Assembly (NCBI GenBank): GCA_030068145.1
Contig: JAPJBO010000362.1
Coordinates: 147,912-211,911 of the forward strand
Origin: Diplonema papillatum
Taxonomy: Eukaryota > Euglenozoa > Diplonemea > Diplonemida > Diplonemidae
DNA length: 64,000 nucleotides
Reading direction: 5' to 3'
The first letter of the stretch is position 1. Each line of letters begins with the position of its first letter. The notes beneath the pieces are model-generated. The model was not told the DNA's origin and did no database searches. It saw only the letters and a list, made by a program, of their open reading frames with translations. A program made the translations under genes and the position numbers. Below, piece by piece: positions 41,191 through 49,713 of this stretch.

Positions 41191-42963
41191 GGGCCCACGT
41201 TAGTTGACGACCACAGCTTCGTGACGGGTGCTAACACGAAGCCGGTGTGCATTCTGGAGCTCGTAGCAGCCAAGTGTGAGCTGGCCGCTGCTGTGCAGAA
41301 CGCCCGTGATGGACTGGGCAGAATGCACTACCCGTTCCCCAGAAATGGCGTTCTGCGGTGCTTCTTGCGCTCACTGAAGTACAGTGTTTGCAACAGCCAA
41401 ACGAACGTCGGGGATATGCGGAAAGTTCTGCTGGAAAGGGGGACTGTCCCTCCAGTTGTCGTTTGCATTTCGGACAATGCAAGCGACTACTCGCCCGCTG
41501 TCCTGTCGACCGACGTATCGCTGTGGAGGCTCTTCCGAGACTTCCAGCTCGACGCCGTGGTGTGCGTGACCTACGCCGCCGGACACAGCGCATTCAACCC
41601 GGTAGAGAGAGCGATGTCGTGGATGTCGAAGGCGATGTCGGGCTGCAAGTTCGGGACGGCGGAGAAAAGGAATCCGGAAGAGGATCGGAAGATGCATGTG
41701 GATGCGATGCAGGCGATGGCGGAGAAACTGACGTTCAACACAGCGTCAGGGGCCCTGCGCTTCCACAGCGTGCCCGTGGATCTGGCGAGTGCACGGATGC
41801 TCAGTGGTGCGATCCTTCCCAAACGGCCGAAAAAAAGAAAGCCGGTAAACCCTGCGACGCTTGATGCGTTGGTGTCCGCCGTCCTTGTCATAGCCTGGAC
41901 TGCCGCAGTGCACACGCCGCTTCTTCCCCACACCACGGCTTGCATTTCCGCTGCTCTGACCGTGTGCGTTTGGAGTCTGCAGACGTGGCAAAGAAAGGGG
42001 ATTGTCTACAACGACTACGACGACATCCGCCTGCTTCTTTCCTCGTCGAAGAAACGGATCCGTGGTGATCCCAAACTTCGGGAGCTGCATACAGAGCTCC
42101 TGGAGATGAGCCGACACATGGATCGGCGGAAGAACATGGTTGTCTTCCGACGCTGCTCGAAGCCGTCTTCTTGCGGGCACTGCAAGAACCTCCCGGCACT
42201 CCGTGCCCGCCATTTCCTCGACCGGGAGATGCAGGAGGCAACTTCCGGCCTCTTCTACACACCCATTCCACATGGGACACCTGACGAGCCGTTTCAACAG
42301 CAGGTTCCCGCGTCACAAGCAAGTGCCGTCGAAGAAAGCCGTGAAAGCCCGGAAGTAGCAAGTGACAGCGAACACGGGTCTGTCCTATCTCAGGACTCGC
42401 AAGAGGACCTTTCTGCTGACGATGACCCCCAGCCGTTTCAGCAAGAACGGCCTGAAGAAACCGGGCACTTTCTTTGCCTGGAAGAGCTGCTGTCCAGAAA
42501 GCACATCGAAGTTCCCACCGACTTCTACCGTCCTTCTCTGCGAGCTGCCGGGCGCGACATGAGGTGCCCCACTTGTAAGGTTCTGTGTTTGAACCCCAGC
42601 GACAGAGACCGGCACTTTCGCCTGCACCACGAGACCCTCTCCACACACGAAGCCAGTGAAGAGAAAAAGAGAGTCACGTGGAAAGATCTCGTCAAAGTGG
42701 CGAAGAAAGACCCGGATTCGCAAGCAGGAAGGAGTGCACGGGTGCAGCTGCTTACAGTAACCCAGCTGCGGACGCTCGCAAGCAAGGCAGTCCCACCCGT
42801 CCCCCTGCCTTCGGCGACCAGTGCGGCAAAGGGGCTCCTCGTCTCATCTGTGCTTGCCGCATGGGACCGGGTTCATGGACTCCTGGAAGAAGTGGAAACC
42901 GGAAAGTCTCACCGCTACCATGTGCCTACCAGTAGCCAGCAGGTGGACGAAGAAAGTGAGTAG
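41191..42963 (+). CDS. DDE-type transposase-like protein with C2H2 finger, 5' truncated
   Basis: The frame has no good ATG and opens out of the adjoining minisatellite as PTLVDDHSFVTGANTKP, so the N-terminus is lost. Three acidic positions fit an RNase H-fold DDE/D transposase: the VDDHSF Asp, the VCISDNASDYSP Asp about 100 residues on, and the Glu of HSAFNPVERAMSWMSK about 45 residues later; NPVER is typical of the third catalytic motif. The middle is alpha-helical with basic stretches. A single C2H2 zinc finger (CPTCKVLCLNPSDRDRHFRL HH) lies near residue 450. Superfamily unclear. Function in excision is unlikely without the 5' part, but the 580-codon frame is intact, so the loss is recent or the protein is domesticated. 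If eL24 copy B is spliced, this lies inside its intron in antisense. Confidence 0.65.
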   Translation, partial: GPTLVDDHSFVTGANTKPVCILELVAAKCELAAAVQNARDGLGRMHYPFPRNGVLRCFLRSLKYSVCNSQTNVGDMRKVLLERGTVPPVVVCISDNASDYSPAVLSTDVSLWRLFRDFQLDAVVCVTYAAGHSAFNPVERAMSWMSKAMSGCKFGTAEKRNPEEDRKMHVDAMQAMAEKLTFNTASGALRFHSVPVDLASARMLSGAILPKRPKKRKPVNPATLDALVSAVLVIAWTAAVHTPLLPHTTACISAALTVCVWSLQTWQRKGIVYNDYDDIRLLLSSSKKRIRGDPKLRELHTELLEMSRHMDRRKNMVVFRRCSKPSSCGHCKNLPALRARHFLDREMQEATSGLFYTPIPHGTPDEPFQQQVPASQASAVEESRESPEVASDSEHGSVLSQDSQEDLSADDDPQPFQQERPEETGHFLCLEELLSRKHIEVPTDFYRPSLRAAGRDMRCPTCKVLCLNPSDRDRHFRLHHETLSTHEASEEKKRVTWKDLVKVAKKDPDSQAGRSARVQLLTVTQLRTLASKAVPPVPLPSATSAAKGLLVSSVLAAWDRVHGLLEEVETGKSHRYHVPTSSQQVDEESE

Positions 42964-44462
42964 GCCCTGGCTCCAGTCCCATTCCTGCAACTTCGTGTTC
43001 TGTATGCTCGTCAGTTTTCCGTTCATTCCGCACCGCCAGTCCTTGGCTGAAACAAGTGATTTAAGTACTAGGGTTCTACATCAAGACCGCCAATTCACCA
43101 GAATACCGTGTAACCGCTGGTTCAGTTTTCCTTTGTTGTCGTGGCCTACTAGTAGGGTTGTTTCTCTATTTCTTCTGCTGAAATTCGGGTGAACACGCAC
43201 CAGGTGGAGGTCGTTGCGGCGGATTCCGATACCCTAACCAGCTAGTCTTTCTATCATTCTGCCAGTTGCTAGTTGCAGAGCTTGGATTTGCGTGTTTCTT
43301 CTTACCCTCTTGGTTCAGCAACCGACACCCTTTGTGGGATCTGATGAGCGATCACTCGGACACCTTAAGTCAGCTCTCGGTTCATCCCGCGTCGCCAGTC
43401 CTGCTTACCAGAAGTGGCCCACTTAGAACCAGGATTCTACGTCAGGGTTCAATGAAGCAATCCGTGTTATTAAACTGAGTCGGAGCTGCGGACCCAGACG
43501 GACATAGTCGGACACCTCAGGGCTATTGCAGTTGGTATACGGACAGTTATAGAAAACAGTGCAGCATTGTAAGGAAGCACACAACACCTGGTACCAGTGG
43601 GCGTGAACGTGTGGGAAGTAACGAACCATCGATAGCAGCGAGGGGTGCGGTGACTCTCAACTGTGTGGGCTCTTCGGGGCTGAACCCCCGGGGCCAGCCT
43701 ACATGCTCACAACCCCAAACCCGGTTTACGAGCTACCGGGCACAATGAGATAAAGCTTTTGGAGTCGAAAGCCGGGCCCAGCTACTCTCAGTGTGTGAGT
43801 GGGTTCACCACCTAAATCGGGGGGGGGGGGGAGGGACCTACCCACCTCTGAGCCAAGTTTGCGGGAAAAAATTCCGCGATAGTAATAATCCTCTCCCCCT
43901 TTGCTTGTGGCAACATTTACATTCTCTGTTTCCACACTTCTTCTCACTTGGTGTGCTGGTGTTACACTCACAGCGGGTGGATAGGCCCACTTCCATAAAA
44001 TTTTAACTCGCCGCTGAAAAATTAAGAAGTGAAATTTATCTCCAAAATCAGTCGACCTATTATCCTAGGATAATAGGTCCCCCTTTACTGGCGACACTGC
44101 GCAACATATTTGCATCCACTGCCTGCCGAAAGAAGCAAGTCCGCCGAATTCGTTTGGGTTTAGTAGAATGCAAAGATTCTGTGGCGATAATCTGCATCGC
44201 CGACGGCGCGGTTATCTCTTCGCACGTCTCTCCGCCGAATTCGTCCTGTTACCACCGCAGGCAAATGCTCCAGCCCCAGCCCCAAAGCCTGTTCCAGGCA
44301 CGACACCCACACGTTTGACACGGCGGATGACAGATGCGTGTTCCTGAGACACGCGTGAGACGGAGTGCGGTAGGATGCAAACTGAGGTTGTGTCTCGCCA
44401 GATTCGATCCCATGTGGTGGCAAACCCACAGACCACAACGAAGGTTGTCTCTGGTCTCCCTT
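42964..44462. other. Stretch with repeats; possible divergent SSU 5' region at the end
   Basis: No gene seen. GGGGGGGAGGGACCTACCCACCTC at 43820-43855 (given in part) recurs near 40690-40720. From about 44180 onward occasional matches to the SSU 5' domain appear (for example a TTCGAT-CC block at 44402) but are too weak to annotate. Confidence 0.35.
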
Positions 44463-44575
44463 CTTCGCACCGAGTGCAAGGAGAGTCATGGGAGGAAAGA
44501 CTTGCTTTCTCTGTTTCAGCGCGCTCCGGTAATTCCAGCACCAATAGCGTATAGTAATGCTGTTGTGAGGTGGCG
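44463..44575 (+). rRNA. SSU rRNA fragment (530-loop region)
   Basis: CCGGTAATTCCAGCACCAAT followed by AGCGTATAGTAATGCTGTTG matches the universal eukaryotic SSU block GCGGTAATTCCAGCTCCAATAGCGTATATTAAAGTTG. Upstream, GAGTGCAAGGAGAG...GGAGGAAAGACTTG parallels GAGTACAAT...GAGGAACAATTGGAGGGCAAG. The GTGCCAGCAGCC core itself is altered (CAGCGCGCT), which is worrying for function. An antisense eL24 exon starts 100 bp further on, where the V4 region would be. Confidence 0.75.
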
Positions 44576-44675
44576 CAGTTTGCTGGGCATCAGCGTAGGT
44601 ATTCAGAAAGTCGGGATAAACCCCTCGCATCAAGACATGTGCTCTATGAACGGCTAAAGGTGTCGAAGTGCATAC

Positions 44676-44870
44676 CTTCTTCATCGTGCGGCGGTAGGAG
44701 ACGGTCCAGCCAACCTTTCGGGGGTTCTTCTTCTTCAGGAAGAGAGCACGCGCCTTGGCGGTGACGAACGGCAGCACGGGCTTGGTCGACACAACCATTG
44801 TCGGCACGTACCGCTTTCCGTGACCCGGGTGGATCGGGAGACCCGAGAACGAGCAGGTTTCCTTCTTCAT
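44676..44870 (-). CDS. RPL24: Ribosomal protein eL24, exon 1, copy B
   Basis: 195 bp encode the 65-residue eL24 N-terminus (METhionine-start MKKETCSFSGLPIHPGHGKR, later WTVSYRRTMKK), identical at protein level to exon 1 of copy A at 46728-46922 with a few silent changes. It ends AAG|GTATGC, a valid donor. Homology to copy A stops at the ATG on one side and about 25 bp into the intron on the other. It lies antisense between two SSU rRNA blocks (44463-44575 and 44944-45268), at the place of the SSU V4 region. The only exon 2 partner on this strand is at 36116-36304. Confidence 0.9.
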
Positions 44871-44943
44871 TTTCCTTCTTTATGTGATGGTTTCCTGGGG
44901 TGCCTTTCGTAGCTAACAGTACGGTCGCGAAAGAAAAACGTTT

Positions 44944-45268
44944 GAACTCTGCGAAAGCATTCGACAAGAATGTCTTCATTAATCAAGAACGCCAAGATGA
45001 TCAGATACCGTCGTAGTCCACTGCTGTAAACGATGCCGTCTCAGGATCGAGGGAAGCCATTTTGGCTCCCACGGCACTCCCCGAACGAGAAATCAAAGAT
45101 TATGGGTTCCGGGGGGAGTATATTCGCAGGCTGAAACTTAAAGGAATTGACGGAATGACACCACCAGGCGTGGAGTATACGGCTTAATTTGACTCAACAC
45201 GGGGAATTTTACTAGCTCAGGACGATCTCAAGGATTGACAGATTGAGAGCTCTTTCTCGCTTTCAATG
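44944..45268 (+). rRNA. SSU rRNA fragment (900-1200 region)
   Basis: Conserved eukaryotic SSU blocks occur in order: CTGCGAAAGCATT, TTCATTAATCAAGAACG, GATCAGATACCGTCGTAGTC, TAAACGATGCC, GAGAAATCAAAG, GGGTTCCGGGGGGAGTAT, GCTGAAACTTAAAGGAATTG ACGGAA, CACCACCAGG-GTGGAG, CGGCTTAATTTGACTCAACA and GGATTGACAGATTGAGAGC. A variable helix near 45046-45066 (GGGAAGCCATTTTGGCTCCC) differs from other species but still pairs, which suggests compensatory change. About 12 nt after AAGAACG are missing. The homology is unmistakable; whether it is functional is open. Confidence 0.95.
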
Positions 45269-46050
45269 TAGAATACGCGGCCCCGCAGGCGCCTCCGAGA
45301 ATCGGTTTCAACTTCGTAAGAGCTGTTTCAGAATCGGTTTCAACGAAACGACGGTAGTGCGTATGAAAGCTTGTCCCTGCGCATTCTTGCTGGTATTCGT
45401 TCCCGGCGATTGGTCAGCTTTATGAAGACTCCTAACATCTCTGTCTGAGGGGGTTTACAGTGAGACATCCCATTGTCACGTCTGTGGGTGCATCCAAGCT
45501 CTTGAATCGCATGCAGATGTAGTAGGAGGAGAGCGAATGGCTTGTGGGTGGAAACGGACCAAGGCTTCTGAGAAACTGCAAGAGAATCACGTAGCTAGCT
45601 ATTGCTGCTACCGGAACCAGTGCCAGCGAGCCAGGCGAATGGAGTGAGGATCCCGGAGATGATAAGTGATGTTAAAGCGGAACCGTAGACGGTGCCTGGG
45701 CTTGGGCTCCTAAGTGGGCAATACTTCCGGGCCAGTCCGCATTCGCTGCGGGACCTGAACATTTGTGGCGCAGACAAACAAACCCATTTATGCACACAGG
45801 AGCACGTCGTTCGATATGGGCGTTTCCTTATGTATTCGTTGTCGACTCGTGAATCAGGACTCGCCTTTCACACTCACGCGTCTTGCCGGACTGAGACGCA
45901 GGTGCGGCAACACGGATCGCGATTGAGAGAACCGCTAATAGTATACTCACAGGATGGCAGGATGCGGATACGTTATGGAAAAGCCCCTGACCCACTTCAA
46001 CCAATACATTAAACTAGCCCGGTTCGCAATGCTTGAACTGCCTCTCCACT
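45269..46050 (+). rRNA. Possible very divergent SSU 3' region
   Basis: About 780 bp lie between the SSU block and the 3' end of eL24 copy A, roughly the length of the remaining SSU 3' domain. Weak ordered resemblances occur, such as GTAGCTAGCTATTGC near 45595 for CTAACTAGCTATGC and TCGTGAATCAGGACTCG near 45848 for GCGAGTCATCAGCTCGC. The near-invariant decoding-site and 3'-terminal sequences (ACACCGCCCGTC, GTCGTAACAAGG) are not visible. Treat as unproven. Confidence 0.22.
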
Positions 46051-46131
46051 TGCACACATGATCGTTTGTTTTCAGATTCTGATGGTTCCTCTCTTGTTCA
46101 CTGGAGCATTCTCCCATGATACTCAGGATAC

Positions 46132-46922
46132 TCACTTCTTCTTCGCCTTTGCCTTACGCTCCTTGAGTTCGCTCAGGGCGGCAGCCTTCGCAGCGCTACG
46201 GTCGGCCGGCTTGGTCGACTTCTTCTTCTGCAGAGCGTCGTAGTCCATCGCCGAGTATCCACGGTTGATGCTCTTCTTCGAACGACGAGCGCGGCGCTTC
46301 TGCATCTCTTCTTGGGTACCCTGTTTGGTTGGAGGTGAATATGAGAACTAACTAGAAAGGACTTCAGATTATTTGACTAGACTATCCTACTTTTTCCGTA
46401 CATATGAACGTGGGAAGGCGACAGGATAACTCAAGGGCGCAGCTTTCTGGCTGAGGTGCTAAGCCGGTACCGGCAAACTTGAGATTTGCTTCAAGACAAT
46501 CAAGGGTTGCTACAGTAAGGGCTGCAACCCCTAGCGCAACACCACTTCACAGGACACTCAAAGTCCACCTCTTGACACGTTATCTCGATGACCTTTGATT
46601 TGAAGGATCCACATGGTCACAGCTACGCTCTCTCGCTGATCACGGACATTGCTCGCACTGCTCATGGGTACAGCTTTTGCCCAGCAACAAGAACGCTGCG
46701 CCCGCTCAAAGTGTCGAAGGTTCATACCTTCTTCATCGTGCGGCGGTAGGAGACAGTCCAGCCAACCTTCCTGGGGTTCTTCTTCTTCAGGAAAAGAGCA
46801 CGCGCCTTGGCGGTGACAAACGGCAGCACGGGCTTAGTTGACACAACCATTGTTGGCACGTACCGCTTTCCGTGACCCGGGTGGATCGGGAGACCCGAGA
46901 ACGAGCATGTTTCCTTCTTCAT
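46132..46922 (-). CDS. RPL24: Ribosomal protein eL24, copy A (two exons)
   Basis: A complete eL24 gene, a 60S protein that bridges to the 40S. Exon 1 is 46728-46922 (65 codons: MKKETCSFSGLPIHPGHGKR, then PRKVGWTVSYRRTMKK, with the zinc-ribbon-like CSFSG start and the WTVxYRR signature). The 407-bp intron runs GTATGA...AAACAG. Exon 2 is 46132-46320 (62 codons plus TGA: GTQEEMQKRRARR to AKAKKK). The splice is phase 0 and exactly restores the family's KKG-x-EE-x-QK junction. At 127 residues it is shorter than animal or yeast eL24 because the C-terminal tail is reduced. Its 3' end faces the SSU rRNA region. Copy B of both exons lies further downstream. The intron may host a small RNA but I found no clear box motifs. 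Confidence 0.96.
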
Positions 46923-47390
46923 GTTTGCTGATACTGGGTTCCTGAAAAAATGTTTACTTGAGGCAGTGTCGTACCAGGGCAGCCAGATAGGGCGGCCCTA
47001 GCTAATTTATTATGTGGAAAGGCTCAGGGCAGGCTCTATCTGGACGATGCAAAGTATCGTCCACGGATTGTTTGCATTCTAACCCAAAAACTACCTCGAC
47101 CTTTTCCCTTCGTGCTTGCTGTATTACGTCCGGAGCTGAAAAACAGCGACAACACACGTCATGCCCTGTTGGTTTGCTGAGCCGCTGAACCACGTCTGCC
47201 ACAAAGCCTTGGGTACAGCGACAATGCGATGACTTCCTCGGCCGCCTCGTCATCCATCTCGTCATCGGTGTCTTCGACATGCGAGATGGCCCGCAGCTTC
47301 GAGTTCGCGAGGCAGTTTCGGTGTCTATTGGCACAAGGGACCGTGTCAGTTAGACTTTGGCGGACACTTGCCGGCATCGCAGAGAATTAT
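46923..47390. other. eL24 copy A upstream region, no gene seen
   Basis: The minus-strand frame 47002-47377 (acidic DEMDDEAAEEV) shows no family. The eL24 promoter must lie here but no TATA is obvious. Confidence 0.35.
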
Positions 47391-47620
47391 CATGCAGGGT
47401 CAAAACCTTGTGTCTTTTTGGAAAACGCTGCCGCGGGGCCGATGGCCCCCAAGAACAAAATTTGGAGAAAAAAAAATTGTTCAACTTCATCAAAAATCAC
47501 CGCAGTTTTTAGCGTTATTTTTGTTCCAAATTTATTTTTTTCAAAACCCCAATTTTTTCCAGAAAAAATGGGTGGCCATTTTTTTTTTTGGGGGTCTAAA
47601 CTTTACAGTGCATAATACAG
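47391..47620 (-). mobile_element. Truncated CATGCAGGGTC MITE
   Basis: Starts CATGCAGGGTCAAAACCTTG after a TTAT flank and continues with GGGGCCGATGGCCCCC and a diverged inverse of the interior of the complete copies at 62537 and 62900. It is thus in the opposite orientation. The far terminus is missing. Confidence 0.8.
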
Positions 47621-48490
47621 AGACGTGCTTTTGGCCAAAAACGGGTGTTTTGCGCATCTGGACGTTTTTTGGCCTGAAGGCTTTGTACCCCCTGACAAGT
47701 TATGGCCCTTTAATTTGCAGAATTCTATCTTATGGCCATGCAATTTATGGACGAATTATTTTATTTTTTGGAGGGTCCAGAATTAATATTTCTTGTCAGG
47801 CTCTTGGACAGGCACTCGACCGTTTTGGGGACAGGGAACTAGCTATGCCCCACCGCAGAGACAGATGCAAATTATGCCTGCGCCGCAGGCGCGGAAATTT
47901 TTGAACTGTCACACAAAAGCAAATGCTTGTTTCCGATAGAGGAGGATGTTCTTGTTAAAAAGTACCTCTGACTGGTCTCAGTTTGCGATGGACTGTTGGC
48001 AGAGCTTACAGACGCCTTCAAACCTGATTGGACAATAGTTATTAGAAAGCGGGGTGTATTCGGGCACAGCGGGAGGCACAGCTCTTGGGGTCATGGGTCG
48101 TTTCGGTTTCGGGTGGTGCGAGCGTGAGGCGTGTCTATCCAAGATGGTGGAAGAGGGCAGTACTCATGGCATTCACGGCAGGCAAGGGTTCACAAAGGCA
48201 GAACACACGGCCTCTGGATACAGTGACAGCAACTTTCCTAGCCTGTGGAGCTCCACGAACTTCACAGCATAGTCTGTAAAGGTCGGAGAGGCTGAAACAG
48301 GCTTGATCCGAGCCAGTTCGACGAGCACACGCGGGAGCTCTTCACTGTGCGTACTCTGCCGACCCTCCTCGACCCTCCGCAACCGCCCTCGACCCTCCAC
48401 AACCTTCCGCCAGCCCTCCCTCCCATGCACACCCGGAGCCACACCCACATTTCATGTGTGTACTGGAGTACACCTTGACACAAGATCCGG
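47621..48490. other. Stretch without gene, pyrimidine-rich
   Basis: Contains a cluster of CGACCCTCC repeats at 48360-48410. Nothing coding is supported. Confidence 0.4.
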
Positions 48491-48495
48491 GCACG

Positions 48496-48538
48496 GATTT
48501 ATATATATATAATATATATATATATATATTTTTTTTTG
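48496..48538. repeat. AT microsatellite
   Basis: Alternating TA over about 35 bp followed by a T-run, immediately before the first LINE 5' monomer. Confidence 0.95.
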
Positions 48539-48542
48539 CGCA

Positions 48543-49114
48543 TTTGATTCAGGGCCTTATATATAAAAACTCCTCCCACGTAACTGTCCATAAATTGCTC
48601 GGAGTTACTAAAAATCCCAGTTGCGGCACAACTGCACGTTTATGTACCCGACAGGGTGCACCTCTTTTGTGGTTGTCACTACTGTCCACCACAGAGACTG
48701 TCCTTCGGGAAGCAAAAGAGCCATGCGAAGAAGGCAAGTGTTGGGGTACTGTAGCAGTGTGCCGGGATCATTCAAGAACGTTGAAGTATGGCTAAAAAAG
48801 TGGTGTCACCTGAGGGGGTAATCTCGGCGGACAGCCGCGGTCTTCGCTTTCTTGGCAACACGTCATGAAACAGCCAGAAATACCAGCGCCGCAGGCGCGG
48901 AAAATTTTTCAAGCTATTGGGCCAGTCGCAGGTTCCAAAATTGAGGCTGTACGTTGCTTATCCAAAGGTGCAGTAACCGGTGCTGTGTACTGCTAGTGTG
49001 ACTGCTGTACTGTAGCACTACTACTGGGCCCCTCAGCCGGGGCATTCTGTGCTTTTTTTTTTTTTTTCGTTGCTCGGACTTGGTCCGAGCACCAGACCCA
49101 TATATAAGCCACTG
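48543..49114 (+). promoter_or_regulatory. LINE 5' monomer 1
   Basis: 572-bp unit starting TTTGATTCAGGGCC and TTATATATAAAAACTCC and ending with the perfect hairpin GCTCGGACTTGGTCCGAGC plus CCATATATAAGCC. It is repeated head to tail by monomer 2. Tandem 5' units that carry promoters are known from mouse L1 and some other LINEs; the TATA-like tract at each unit's boundary suggests the same here. Confidence 0.85.
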
Positions 49115-49644
49115 ATTTGATTCAGGGCCTTATATATAAAAACTCCTCCCACGTAACTGTCCATAAATTGCTCGGAGTTACTAAAAATCCCAGTTGCGGC
49201 ACAACTGCACGTTTATGTACCCGACAGGGTGTACCTCTTTTGTGGTTGTCACTACTGTCCACCACAGAGACTGTCCTTCGGGAAGCAAAAGAGCCATGCG
49301 AAGAATGTTGAAGTATGGCTAAAGATAAAGTGGTGTCACCTGAGGGGGTAATCTCGGCGGACAGCCACGGTCTTCGCTTTCTTGGCAACATGTCATGAAA
49401 CAGCCAGAAATACCAGCGCCGCAGGCGCGGAAAATTTTTCAAGCTATTGGGCCAGTCGCAGGTTCCAAAATTGAGGCTGTACGTTGCTTATCCAAAGGTG
49501 CAGTAACCGGTGCTGTGCACTGCTAGTGTGACTGCTGTACTGTAGCACTACTACTGGGCCCCTCAGCCGGGGCATTCTGTGCTTTTTTTTTTTTTTTCGT
49601 TGCTCGGACTTGGTCCGAGCACCAGACCCATATATAAGCCACTG
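49115..49644 (+). promoter_or_regulatory. LINE 5' monomer 2
   Basis: 530-bp unit nearly identical to monomer 1 but lacking about 42 bp after GCGAAGAA. It ends at the same hairpin and CCATATATAAGCCACTGATT, about 70 bp before the LINE start codon. Confidence 0.87.
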
Positions 49645-49713
49645 ATTTGATTGGTGTCAATGGGGGGGCCTTCTCGATGGCGACACTGATAACTTGCACT
49701 TCTGGTTTCCAGA

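Noticed and set aside
45046..45066. AGCCATTTTGGCTC, resembling the dinoflagellate spliced-leader core
   Set aside because: It forms the loop of a helix at the right place in SSU rRNA; no leader donor or snRNA context.
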